From: Mucidula mucida
Taxonomy: Eukaryota; Basidiomycota; Agaricomycetes; Agaricales; Physalacriaceae
Reading direction: 5' to 3'
NCBI GenBank assembly: GCA_015501055.1
Contig: JADNYV010000089.1
Coordinates: 80,330 to 144,329 of the forward strand
DNA length: 64,000 bases
The notes under the pieces: model-generated
Told to the model about the DNA's origin: nothing
The model's database searches: none
What the model saw: the letters and a program-made list of their open reading frames with translations, nothing else
Made by a program: the position numbers and the translations under genes
Shown here: positions 33,419 through 44,127 of the stretch, piece after piece
How the letters are laid out: every line of letters starts with the position of its first letter
Numbering within the stretch: position 1 is the first letter of the stretch

Positions 33419-33820
33419 GTGGGCTTCAACGATCCGCAACCTGACACGGAGCTTGGGCAAGCAGTGCCTTACGACAATTTGGATGCCTCGTCTTTCGGTG
33501 ACCGCCAGATGCAGATTCTCGGTGCACTTTTCAACGGCCGAGTCGTCCCGGAGAGCATTGACTGGGGTCGGATGGGGCTGGCGGCAGCAACGTTTACGGG
33601 ACGCGCGTCTGTCCTGGCTGCTTTGTACCGGGTGATGCGACGCTGGTGTCGTGTTCCACCAATGCCGGCGGGAACTTCACAGGCCGCTCACAAGTTGATC
33701 TGTGGCTCTCTGATGTCAGAACGGGAAATGCGGACTGTTGAGTACGGATTAGCTGAGTACTATGTGGACTGTTACGTTACAGTTTTCGGGCGCGCACCCC
33801 TTCTTCCTCACGGACTGTAG
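33419..33820 (+). CDS. Open frame inside the hAT-like element, unknown
   Basis: An open stretch of 133 residues is present, but the first codon is GTG, so a true start is not obvious. It may be an internal exon or a captured gene fragment. It reads FGDRQMQILGALFNGRVVPE, then an Ala-rich helical stretch and LMSEREMRTVEYGLAEYYVD. No zinc-BED or hAT dimerisation motif is visible. The function is unknown. Confidence 0.25.
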   Translation: MGFNDPQPDTELGQAVPYDNLDASSFGDRQMQILGALFNGRVVPESIDWGRMGLAAATFTGRASVLAALYRVMRRWCRVPPMPAGTSQAAHKLICGSLMSEREMRTVEYGLAEYYVDCYVTVFGRAPLLPHGL

Positions 33821-34038
33821 AGTATTCGTTTTTGTGGACGATTTTGTAGTTTTTTTGTATATTAGATGTATCATACTCTTCACCTGATGCGTCGTATGCG
33901 TCGCTTCGCAACAGTACTCGCATCAGGTTTGTTTGTAGCACAACATTTTGTATGGCCTTCATGGCCTTTGTCCTTTTTTTTGCTAATGGCATTTTACCTA
34001 ATTATGTGTGATCTGGACTGAAATTGTATAATGAATAT

Positions 34039-34125
34039 GCCCTTTTGGCGCAGTGGTTATACTCGTTGTTGTGCTGATGCACAGAAATGGCTGAGCTCCG
34101 TGGGTTCAATGCTCACGGGGTTCAT
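34039..34125 (+). ncRNA. tRNA-like sequence with A and B boxes (SINE-like)
   Basis: TGGCGCAGTGGTTA matches a pol III A box. About 50 bp on, a T-arm folds as GTGGG/CTCAC around TTCAATG, covering a B-box-like GGTTCAATGCT. The acceptor stem does not pair, so it is not a working tRNA. It could be a tRNA-derived SINE head or an ancient tRNA pseudogene. Confidence 0.45.
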
Positions 34126-34382
34126 TTTGTTCAAAAAATATATATTAGGAGCTGAATACTCACGAATACTCACGAATATAAGAATACTCATGAGTATTCA
34201 CGAATATTTATGAGTATGAGTCTATCGAGTATTCGTGGCCCCAAACTGAAACTCTAGACTCACCATAGACTCTAGACTCTACTCTACTCACGTGCGAGTA
34301 TACTCTTGGCTTGCATGATGAGTATGAGTTTATTCGTGAGTACTTTTTTTATTCTATACTCGCGTCCGACTCTAGCCAAGCG

Positions 34383-35608
34383 AGCCATGGGAGATAGTAG
34401 GGACGGACATGATTGGAGAACTGCCGGAATCAGGAGGATACAACGCGATCAGCACGTTTGTGGACCATTTCACAAAGCGATTACGCATCATACCCACACA
34501 CACCACTCTGACGTCGGAACGCATGGCCCGCATTTACCGTGATCGGATTTTCCCCATACATGGGATGCCACGACAGATGATACATGACCGCGGTCCACAA
34601 TACCACTCGCGTTTTATGAAGGAGTTGTACCGGTTGTTGGGCATACAAGGAAACTTTACAACGGCATATCATCCACAGGCAAATGGGCAGACGGAACGGC
34701 TGAACCAAGAGATAGAACATTTCTTACGGTTATTTGTCAACTATCATCAGAACGACTGGCACGAATGGCTACCCTCTGCCGAATTTGTTTACAATGATCG
34801 GGTACACTCGGCAACCAAAGTCACTCCGTTCTTCGCAGACATGGGCAGACACCCTTACAAAGGCACCGCCCCGAAAACGGCATCGAGAAATGAGACTGCG
34901 CAGGAGTTTGCCGACGGCATGAGGAAAACATGGGATGAAGTGGGGTTGGCATTGAAGATGGCCAAAGAGGACATGAAACGGTTTTATGACAAGAAGCGAA
35001 CAGAAGCAGTAGAGTACAAGGAAGGCGACAAAGTATGGCTGGAAGGGATGAATCTCAGCACGGACCGACCAATGAAGAAGCTCGATGACAAATGCTTTGG
35101 GCCGTTCAAAGTGATCAAGAAAGTCGGGACAAGCTCTTACAAGTTACAGATTCCTCACACGTGGAAACACATTCATCCTGTGTTCAATGAGGCCCTGTTG
35201 ACGCCTTACCACGAGCCGCAATTTCCGACGCAACCCCGAGACACGCGTCCACCACCTGCGCTAGAAGGAGCCAAACCAGAATGGGAGGTTGAGAAAGTGG
35301 TTAATTCCCGGAAGTACCGCGGGGGTTTTCAATACGAGGTTCACTGGAAGGGTTATGGCACACACAAACAGACATGGGAACCGGCATGCAATCTCAAGAA
35401 TGCCGACGAACCTATTCGCGATTTCCACCAGCAGTACCCGAACAAGCCGAAGCCACCTGCGCTTGCTCGCATTGAAGTCCCCATGTCGCAATTTCCATCA
35501 CATCTATTCCAACCCATGCCACCGCCTGACACCGAACCTCTTGACGTCACGCTACCCTCTGCGGCCCTCATGGAGCAAATCTGGCGCAGAATGGAACTTG
35601 CGCCTTAA
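34383..35608 (+). pseudogene. Gypsy pol, second part: integrase core and chromodomain
   Basis: The frame resumes right after the nested element. The integrase catalytic residues are in VGTDMIGELP, MIHDRGPQYHS and NGQTERLNQ. A GPY/F-like segment (CFGPFKVIKKVGTSSYKL) follows, then a chromodomain (EWEVEKVVNSRKYRGG, YEVHWKGY, TWEP) near 35.28-35.40 kb, which in chromoviruses steers insertion to marked chromatin. The tail is Pro-rich. This part is open from about 34386 to the stop, but it is separated from its own N-terminal domain. Confidence 0.88.
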
Positions 35609-35619
35609 GGAGGGGGTGA
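35605..35619 (+). promoter_or_regulatory. Gypsy polypurine tract
   Basis: TTAAGGAGGGGGTGA directly precedes the 3' LTR and overlaps the pol stop codon region. Confidence 0.75.
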
Positions 35620-36148
35620 TGTTATGAATCGCCATATTTTCACACTTTCACATCTTATCATATCTTATCGGGGGCCTTGTCTTATCAACCAACGGACTGT
35701 TTCATCATCTGTTTCGTCACCGATCATATCCTTTTTCATTACCGAAGCCGTACTCATGCCGGACACACGTCCAACACATGGATGACATCATACATGCCGA
35801 TACCTCATGGACTCCCTATTGTATACACACCGCCGACACTCGTAGTACACATAGTCGTTTCAGTATTATTACTTACATGCAGTTACCACTCGTATTTAAT
35901 GGTTTCACGGACTAGTAGCATACAACACTGGGTCAAGGGCGTGGAGCATCCCTAGTGGAAACGCGTATGGACAAGGAGTCTCAAACACAGACTTACTAGT
36001 ATATAAGCAGTAGTGTAGTATCATTGTACTTTAGTTCCGATCTCGTTTATACACCTGGCCTAGCACAGTCTTACGAACGCGAACACTTTCTTCCTTAGTT
36101 CTTGCTGTGGTACCTGGTTAAGTCTCGTGGCTTAGTCAGTCGCTAACA
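35620..36148 (+). repeat. Gypsy 3' LTR
   Basis: This is a 529-bp direct repeat of 28323-28851, followed by the target duplication AGTAA. Confidence 0.95.
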
Positions 36149-36187
36149 AGTAATCAGAAACTCTTGTTCTGCATTACTCAAAGGATA

Positions 36188-38704
36188 CTTGAGCCGGGGC
36201 ACCACAAAAGTGCCGTGGCCGCTACCGTGCATCATTACCGTGCATCACTGCCGTGATGGACCCTGTGACCGCGGCATGCAGCATTACGCACAGGTGGTCA
36301 CACCATGACTTGAAAGCGTAACACTGTTAAGCGGAGATCGTGTCTTGACTCTCAGCCACCACCATCTATCACGACACGTCTAGTCACACCTCAGATATAT
36401 CCAGTCTCCCTCTTTACCAACCTGTGGTGCATAAGACATAGCTTTTTTCACGTCCCCTCAAGGGTCAATCCCACCTGTACCATTGCGAGCACGCCTCTAC
36501 TGTTCTTGGTGCTGTCATTGCACTGGCGCATGGGCACCTCCTCCAAAACAAAGACGTTGAATGCTCTTGGCGCGCGCCAGCAGGACCAAGGCATCAATGT
36601 CGCCTCTTCTGAGTCATCACCTGACGGTTCCACCAACCCGTTCTCTCTCTGCACCTCCACTTTGTCCTTTACACGAAAACCGCATCTCAGGTGCTGCTTC
36701 TTCCTCGCTTCTCCCTCAATACCCGCACCTGATCCTCCCTCTCTTTCTTTTGCCTGGCCTTATTTGCTCTGTCCTTTTCTACTCGCTACTCTTTCCGAGT
36801 CTCCCGTCGCCATTGTTCCTGTAAGTTCAAGTGCTCTTAGAGTTGTCGTTCCGTCACATACAGCTCCTGCCCGACCCTCTTCATCTGTGCTATCCTTTTT
36901 CCCTTTGCTGCTCTTCCTTTCGCCGCTGTAAGTGACATAGAGTTGTTGTTCCATTGAACGATGCAGCAATCTCCTCTTCATCCTTTAGTTGGTCGAGAGT
37001 CGGGACTTTCCTCCTTGTCCTTTGTTCTCTCCTTGCCCGGAAAATTCTCCGACTAGTACACTGGTGGTGATGCCGGTACTTCCTGCTTGGGACAATGCTC
37101 GACTTTGGCTTCTGCTTCGATGGCGACGGGTCATCCTTGGGAGTCCAATCTGACTGTGAAGACCGCAAAGTTTAGAAATGTGCGCGTGGTCTGATTTTAT
37201 GGTGAGGGCCAGGATTCTGGTGGCGGTGAGCAATGTTCATATTGGTGCACGTCTTGGAACAAACATTTGCCGAAGGCAAATTCAAGTCAGTCAACTTCTT
37301 AGATCTCGGCGGGTATGTCTCTTCGCAATTACTAATACAGTTGTGCCGTATCAGTGTGCATCATACTACATGTGCGCGCCGACTAGCATTGGAAGTATAG
37401 AAGTTGGGATGATGACAACCAACTACACTATGGTAAGGACCGTACAGCGCCTGAGAACAATCTTGCCAAGCCCCACACGCCCATCATTTGAAGTAGACAG
37501 TGACTTGGAAAGCCATCAGCGACTCAAGACTATGTAGTAGTCTTGCCCACATGTGAATCTACTCTGTAGTTTCTCATTCTCTCTCCAATTGTAGTGAGGG
37601 CAACCAACTTCAGTAGGTTGGTAACGTGGTAAACAGAGACATTCTACTTGTACTTAATATGGCGCCTTTTCACTAGCCGCACAAAAGAAGCTATGAGAAT
37701 AGATTGGAAAGAACATCAAATGAGTACCAGACAGTGGTATACATATATCCAAGCACATATGCACCAGTGTCGTGATTAAAGAGTACGTTGAGGAAGATCC
37801 AGAAGTAGAACGGTAACGCCAAGTAACATGTCGTCATGCACCTGTCACGGCTATGACCGGTTAGTGCCGTGCAGGGGGTTATCGGCCGGTAAGTCCGTGA
37901 AACTAGAATTTGGCTTGGGGCTTAGGTCTACGGTAAATGCCGACCACCATATCTGCCTCAAACAGAACGATAACGAGACTTATGGAGATGACGGAGACTC
38001 CAAACATACTGTGTGATAAACATGAGCCATAACCCTGCTATTGTATGAGCAGGAGCTGTAGAATAAGCATTAGTGGGACTTCCCCACTCTTGTTTGCCTC
38101 ACTATCAGTCCAACGGTCATCTCAAGCATCATCACATTTCCAAATGGTCTCTGCTGTACAGTGTATATCAATGGTTCCCAAGGACCTCGGTTGTCGACAG
38201 TCGACTTGTTGGTTGGGGCGCTGTCAGTCTCTGAGCCCTTTTGTAACCCCCTTGCTTACTTAAGGGTACCCCCCAGCACCAGTGGATTTTAAGGCACGTC
38301 AGGTCGGGAGTCCCCTGGTGCCGTGCCATTACCGTGCTACCGTGCTACCGTGCTCGCATTACTGCCGCTACCGTGCGTGACGTAAGAGTACCGTGGCCGC
38401 TACCGTGCAGACAACCGTGACCGCTGCCGTGAGTACCGTGCGACTGTGGGCCGTGCAGGGTGATACCGTGCGCACGGTAGCGGCCATGAGAAAAACTTTG
38501 CTCATTCTCGGTGATTTTTGGTCTGACCACACAAAGTTATCTTACCAAGATATGTTCATTGATACATGTTATAGCCGACGCATAACTCGTCTGCTCGAAA
38601 GTAGATGCTCCTGGGGATGTGGAAGGTGGCGCAACTTAGGCTGTGGCTGTGCTACCGTGCGGCCACGGCCAAATTGCGGGGCCGCTTGAGCCGTTGGACA
38701 GACC
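36188..38704. mobile_element. GC-rich 2.5-kb insertion with TACCGTGC repeats (putative DNA element)
   Basis: Comparison with 17.63-17.70 kb shows that this segment interrupts the sequence ...GGATAC/ATGCTCAACG. Both ends carry clusters of TACCGTGC and variants (36218-36250; 38322-38480; 38650-38665). The interior is unrelated to the rest of the window and has no clear gene. Subterminal repeats of this sort are typical of hAT-like elements, but no terminal inverted repeat or target duplication was found. There may be more than one nested insert. Confidence 0.45.
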
Positions 38705-39159
38705 ATGCTCAACGAAAAACAGTCTGTCATCAATTCCTGCACTAAGCGGCTTATTTTGCGCCAAGGTGTCATTCGTGCGTTCTTAAACCACGAGTATATG
38801 CGTGCCATCCTAGACCTATGTACCTCCCTTGACCGTGCTAGTGCTCGGCGCCCACGTTCGCTCCTCCTCAATCATCGACAGATTTGCTCGGCTAAAGACA
38901 TCGTCAACGGCTCGTTATATCCGCAACCTCAATGGAGGCGTAGCTCGAATGTCTCATCCTGGCAACGTGACCGCGCCAAGGTAAAGCTCGCTACTTGCCC
39001 GAACACACGCCCTACACATCGCCTTGGCTTGTCCATCGTCATGTCCATGTGTGTTCGACGCCTCAGTCGGTGTTCGTTCTCTGCGTAGCGTATATAAGCA
39101 CTGAAGATCTAGTCTAATCGATACTATCCTTCCCACTCCTCCTGCCCTGTCCAAACCTC
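38705..39159 (+). promoter_or_regulatory. Upstream region of KD3
   Basis: This is the conserved KD upstream block (TCGGCTAAAGACAT, then CATCCTGGCAACGTGACC) with the TATA box TATATAAG at 39091-39098, about 62 bp before the start codon. Confidence 0.6.
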
Positions 39160-39797
39160 ATGTTGGTCAACGTCCTCTCCGTCCTAACACTCTCCGCGGT
39201 CGCTCTCGCAGCCCCCGCCTTACATGCTCCACTCGAAGCACGCGCTGTGGCCAGAAGAGAATACTATGATCACAAGGACTACAAGGATAAGGACTACAAA
39301 GACACGGACTGCGACGACAAGGATAAAGATTACAAAGACAAAGACTACAAGGACAAGGAGACTTGGGTGGTACGCAGATAGTCTTACGCGTTTAACGGTT
39401 TCGCTAACGCTGGTGTACTCTTCAGAATTGGAACGACAAACACGACGATTGGAAGGATAAGCATGACGAGAAGGACAAGTACGATGGAAAGTACAGACGC
39501 AGCAATGACAAGCACGACGACAAGGATAAGCACGATTGGAAGGACAAGTATGATGGGAAGGATAAACATGACGATAAAGAGAAGTACGGGAAGGATAAGC
39601 ATGATGACAAGTACGATGGGAAGTACAAACGCACTGACGGAAAGGATAACGATTGGAAGGACAAGCACGACTGGGAGGGAAAGCACGATTGGGAGGACAA
39701 GCATGACGGGAAGTACAAGCACGACTGGGAGGACAAGCATGACTGGAAAGACAAGCACGACGGGAAGGATAAGCACGACGACAAGTACTACTACTAG
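39160..39797 (+). CDS. KD3, secreted Lys/Asp/His-rich repeat protein
   Basis: There are two exons, 39160-39369 and 39426-39797, with a 56-nt intron (GTACGC donor, CTAACG branch, TTCAG acceptor), giving 193 residues. The signal peptide, the VARR site and the DYKD repeats in exon 1 are as in KD1. Exon 2 starts NWNDKHDDWKDKHDEKDK and has one unit fewer in the final HDWEDK run than KD1. It ends DDKYYY. Gene X and an NLR do not follow here. Confidence 0.8.
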
Positions 39798-39867
39798 TCA
39801 GTATCGTCGTGCGCTAACTTATATTTATCTACTGTACCACGGATCTCGTTCTGCTCCCGGACTTTAC

Positions 39868-39956
39868 TTACGCATGGACAGCTTTTATTTACTTTCATTG
39901 ATCGCATCGCATACGCATGGACAGCTTGTATTTACTTTCATTGATCGCATCGCATT
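39868..39956 (+). repeat. Short tandem duplication downstream of KD3
   Basis: A unit of about 43-44 bp (CGCATGGACAGCTT...ATCGCATCGCAT) is present twice in tandem with one mismatch. The single-copy form follows KD1 and KD2. Confidence 0.8.
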
Positions 39957-40600
39957 TGTCGCATAGTTCCTCTTGATTTCCTCAGAATAGCTTCATTCTG
40001 GGAATAGTTACGCCACACTCTCCGTCCGCTGCTGGTCTTTCCTCCGGAACAACCAATGGTAAAGAAATAGCACACTCGATCTAACAGAGCGTCGACTCCC
40101 CGACATCGTGACACCGACCCATTGCAGTCAGTAGTAGCGCTACATAGAGAGTCGGACGCGCAGGCTGCGAACATATATTTGACTTATGACAAGGCCTAGT
40201 CCGAGCAAGATTTTCGACGGCAGATAACAGTACTTTGCAACCTGCCTCTTCACCAATGTCTCAACCGCAGCATCGAGCGTACTTGTAGCAACATGTAGAA
40301 CTCAAGACTAATTCAGAGCGAAGCCATAGGTGAGGCACCCCTCGTCCAGCTCCTTATAAGTCTAAGCGCGTCACTCAAGATCGACTGTCATGCCTGACTG
40401 ATGAGGCTACATGGAACACAGATAAATCGTAACTGTCATGATCATTGAGGTAAACCGAAAGTACAATGAGTGTGGACTCTGGAGTCGTAAAGTAGTACAA
40501 CGAGTGTGAGCTCTCCGAGTAAGTATTCATACAAATGAATTCAAACCGTCATCATGGCTCAAGAAGAGCACTGCGCCTGCGCAACAACCAGCCAGCACCA
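39957..40600. other. Stretch without recognisable genes
   Basis: No conserved block of the KD/X unit is seen after KD3, and no coding series is recognised. Confidence 0.35.
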
Positions 40601-40614
40601 GTGAATAAAAGAAA

Positions 40615-41762
40615 TCATCGACGACTCTTTGCCTTTGACGATGCGGCTGATTTTGAGGAAGCAGCCTCTTTGTCCTTATGCCGTTGTCGGGCAGCCGCTA
40701 CAGCGCACGGTGATTCGTTGCGCTGCTTGCGCTTTCCAAGGTGGGTAGGAGATGGATCCTCGGGCGACACCACGATCGGCCATGAAACGGGGGGAAGCAA
40801 CTTTTTAGGGACCTTTGCTGACGAAGTCCACACCTGGAACAATTTGAGGATACGGAAGCCATCATCGGAAAGATCACCTGGGAGCGCCGATATCTGGTCA
40901 AAGGTCATGTTCGACAGCTTGAGGCCAGCGTTCCAGGCCAGAAAGAACGGGTTGATATGAGTTTCGAGCACTTCCAGCGATAGACGGTCGGTGGCAAATG
41001 GGGTTGGAAATTCTTGACTTTCCGCATTTGGCCCGTTGAAGTAAGAGCCGTCTGGGTTTTTATGGAGATTGTATCGTGTAAAAGATTCTTGATGAGGCTC
41101 CAGGAAAACTACCCGGCATTGATGCACTAGCCCGTTCTTGATGTACTAGAAAGGATGTGTCAGCGATTCAGAGAAAACGAGTACGTCGGCGGCACCTTGA
41201 GAGCATGTTTTCTCTTCTTTTCTTTCATTGGCAGCTTCTAAAACTTCTCCATCTTCCCGATAGTCCGGGTTAGAGGGAAGGCAGCAATGAGGTCGTGGTC
41301 CAACCAATTGTGGCACGTGTAGCATCCTTGTTTTCATCAGTTCAGGTGAGATCGATGTTATGAGATCGAGACACACCGAACGTTTGTCCTTCTGCATACC
41401 CCAATTATACTGTAATGTGATGATCTATTGAATGGTCAGCATCACTGTTGAATAATTTCGTAGAGGTTACTAACCTCTTCCTCTTTGAGGGCCTTGTCAA
41501 TGATATGGACACAACAGGTTGTTCTTCCGTTGTTGTTACTCCTGTGGCAGAACAGGCACACTTCCCGAAGCGGGCTCGCCGCAATGACGGCGTCCTTAGC
41601 ATCCTGCGACAGCGCTTCGAGATAGACCACATGTCTATTTGGAGAACCATCATTCACTCTGCGATAGGCTGTCCGACGAGAGGTGCTAGCGGCTTCCTGG
41701 GAGGGACTGTAGGCAGGATCGGGTGGACCATTGCTTTTCCTTGCGCTTTTCTTGCGGGCCAT
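40615..41762 (-). CDS. HNH-like domain protein, basidiomycete family (tentative)
   Basis: Three exons on the minus strand (41762-41475, 41409-41185, 41145-40615) give 347 residues in one frame. Intron 1 is 65 nt (GTTAGT...TACAG). Intron 2 would be only 39 nt (GTACTC, GCTGAC, TTCTAG), which is short. The middle has CLFCHRSNNNGRTTCC, then VHIIDKALKEEE joined across intron 1 to YNWGM. This recalls the HNH-type domain proteins that are numerous in Agaricomycetes, where a His follows a Cys pair and a WGM segment follows. A later THINPFFLAWNAGLKL segment also fits that family. The C-terminus is Lys/Ser/Ala-rich and could be a nuclear signal. Catalytic activity is not established. Confidence 0.6.
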
Positions 41763-42129
41763 GACAGCAGCACTCTATGACGCCAGCGCCAGAGGATACA
41801 GAGAAAGGAACGGGGTGAGAGACAACGAACAATTAGATTGTGCGCGCCTCTTTATACTGGCTAGCGTGGAATGACCCCGTGAATGCACGAACAATGGGTG
41901 CCGCGCGGCATCCCGCAAGGAGTCACAAGTCATCTGGCAAGTTACCACATTCAGTCGGTCATTGTGCAGTTCATGCGCCCAGGTAGAACAATGGTCAGAC
42001 TCAAAGGCAGTGGTAGCGAAAAAGGCAATTGCGGCAAACACGTACAAGCATCACATGACCGGTTCTTTGTGCATCGATCGAACCAAGTCTTGACCTTCAA
42101 CCATCATCACCACCATCTCACTAACGACA
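41763..42129. promoter_or_regulatory. Divergent intergenic region
   Basis: 367 bp separate the start codons of two oppositely transcribed related genes, so both promoters must lie here. TTTATACT near 41851 (minus side) is the only TATA-like string that I can see. Confidence 0.45.
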
Positions 42130-43240
42130 ATGCTCTTCCCTTCGCTCAACATCAGCACTAAGAAATCTTTTGCGAAACCGCAAGACTTTACGCTCTTAAC
42201 TCCAGACGACTTGAGTGTTAGTCCAACCGTTTCTTGTTGACGCACCTTATCAACCGTTCGAACAGCTTGACCATTACGAGTGCTGTTGGGGCCTGAATCG
42301 AGGTCAACTTAATACCTATCGAAAAAGCCCTGCGAATTACCTGCGTCGTAAGTCTTTCTTGACTGCTGTTTGGTTTGCCGAATTCTAAAATACGGTCGGA
42401 CAGTCCAGCCAGCTTTGAAGGCGGCGCTCAAAGCGGGAAGAGTAGTCATTCTTCCGTCCGATGACATACTTCACAAACTTCTGGACCTGCAAAATAGCAA
42501 TGACACCGTCCGTCTACAAGATAGACAGCTGTTCTTTGAGGTTCGTGGGTGTCTTCAAACCCTCTATAACCCGCATGCTCACTCAACACCAGGCCGTTCC
42601 ATTCGGAACATACAAATATCGAGTGATCCCTCTCAAAGAGAATGTCAACGTCTACGCCAAAGATCCCGTCGACCAAACGATTACTCGTCTTGACACCGGC
42701 TCCTTGACAATCTCCTCCGACGTCCATCCATTCTTCCTCGTCGCCTACGTAGCCGGTGTTATTCAACAGCACCTGCCCGCCCTAGACCGCGAGCTCCGGC
42801 GACTTCTTGTCCAGATAGGCGGACGCTGGGCCGTCCTGCCATGCCTTGAATTCGTCGAAGGCAGTTATGAGGGCGAGTTTGGGCGTCGACTTTCTTTCCG
42901 CTACATGAAGCGAAGGTTTCCCATTCCTTCTGTGCCATCGCTCACGTCGGCATCCACGTTCACATCCTCCACATCCTTCAGTCGCTCATTCAAGCGTCTC
43001 CGTTCCTCGTCCCCTGTGATGGAGGAAGATGAAGACGTTGACGTTGACATCCGTACATGGGTCGCGAAATGCGATCCTAACGATTTCGATCCGGTGGTCG
43101 ACAATGATGCAGACGTCCAATCGTATCGCCTTGAGGCGGTTACATCGATACAAGACGCGGTACACGCCAAGGAGAATACACCATGTATGAAGACCGTACC
43201 GGCACCCAAAAGACGGAATCCGAAGCGGAAAAGAGCTTAA
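42130..43240 (+). CDS. HNH-like family protein, partner of the upstream gene (tentative)
   Basis: Four exons (42130-42216, 42266-42347, 42404-42540, 42593-43240) join in frame to 317 residues. Introns are 49, 56, 52 nt with donors GTTAGT, GTAAGT, GTTCGT and acceptors AACAG, GACAG, CCAG. The order LDHYECCWGLNRGQLN, KAGRVVILPSDDIL, FGTYKYRVIPL and SDVHPFFLVAYVAG is like the C-terminal half of the basidiomycete HNH-like family, in which WGL/WGM, a short-helix segment, a YRVIPL strand and an HPxFxxxNA segment recur. The N-terminal Cys/His part is not seen, so it may be a shortened member. The end is acidic and then strongly basic (KRRNPKRKRA), a likely nuclear signal. Confidence 0.65.
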
Positions 43241-44127
43241 CCCCCTAGCGTTTTTGCGAATGCGTATAGCTTACCATCCGGTCATGGGCTTCCCTTGGTC
43301 TGCGCCTTTTCGGTTTTGGGTTTCACTCTCCCTTGAGACCGTCTGCTTAGGCGGCAGTGCATTCCTTGGCCCTATAGCGCGAGAGCAGCAAGTTCACGAC
43401 TCGGGAGGATATACCAAGGGCGTGTCGAAGGGGTGTATAGTAGTACACTTTGATACTGGAATGTGCGTAACGGAATCGTACAAGAGCTGTTTTACTTGTT
43501 ACCAATGTTACGAATGCGCATCTGCACCATTTTCAGTACTACCGTTGGAATAACGTTGCTCGTTGTTAGAGATATGAGATGCTTCAAGAAGATGAAGTAT
43601 AGGATTTCAAGGCAGGCATGTGCTATAGAACGGTAGACATCTGAACAGTCATCATGAGCCAACCCAAAAGATGACATAGAAGAGGAGGCAACGCGCTGGT
43701 GTGGAACGATGCGACGCGTCGCGTCACAGCTGCTGCGTTGAAATCAGATTAAGAATATGAGCTCCATGAAATTGAAACGCACTCAACTACATACAAATCT
43801 TTCGTCTTGACGGAAATCCTTGTGGACATTTTTATCGGCATGTCACTGTCTCCAAATGTTGTGGAATGCATACATAGGATCTGTGCCTTTAGCGCAGTCG
43901 ATGAAATCAGTGTCCTCGCCTCCTAGAAGGTTTTGCCTTTTTTTCTGATACTAGCTTGCCCTTGTTGGCTTCTTTCTCTGTTAGCATGTTCGGACAGATC
44001 CGGTGGAACATGAGACACAGAGCATGCAAATCTACCCTGCGATCCTGTCCCCATCCAGGTACATAAATTGCACTAGTACTCCATATCGCATACCGCTTCC
44101 TGGCTCCTGCTGTGCTTCCTATCCATC
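43241..44127. other. Intergenic stretch with a KD upstream relic
   Basis: Most of it is unrecognised. At about 43695-43790 there is a diverged copy of the KD upstream region in the same orientation as the right arm: GCGACGCGTCGCGTCACAGC, then AAATTGAAACGC. No KD frame is next to it. Confidence 0.4.

Larger units (their letters stand above)
33084..34374. mobile_element. Non-autonomous hAT-like DNA transposon nested in gypsy integrase
   Basis: The 1291-bp insertion has imperfect terminal inverted repeats, TAGAGATGGACACGAGT and, at the other end, TAGAGTCGGACGCGAGT (14 of 17 match). An 8-bp target duplication GCCAAGCG flanks it. Both subterminal regions are packed with short repeats: ACTCGAGTA-type on the left and GAGTATTCGTGAG-type on the right. 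No transposase domain is seen. Removing it and one duplication restores the integrase frame. It holds one 134-codon open frame and a tRNA-like segment. Confidence 0.85.
28323..36148 (+). mobile_element. Ty3/gypsy chromovirus, defective, with nested DNA element
   Basis: 529-bp LTRs (28323-28851 and 35620-36148) begin TGTTATG, end CTAACA and differ at about two adjacent positions. The target duplication is AGTAA (28318-28322 and 36149-36153). The order is gag with CCHC, protease, RT, RNase H, integrase with HHCC zinc-binding domain, and a C-terminal chromodomain, so it is a chromovirus. Four in-frame stops and a 1291-bp insertion in integrase make it non-autonomous. Confidence 0.96.

Noticed and set aside
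36506..36931. 141-residue frame in the GC-rich insertion
   Set aside because: It has low-complexity Ser/Pro/Leu composition, no introns or motif, and competing open frames. It does not look coding.
41775..42047. 90-residue minus-strand frame between the HNH-like genes
   Set aside because: It sits in the shared promoter region, overlaps no splice pattern and has no recognisable feature.
43870..43945. tRNA-like TTAGCGCAGTCGATG string
   Set aside because: No B box or T-arm follows at the right distance.
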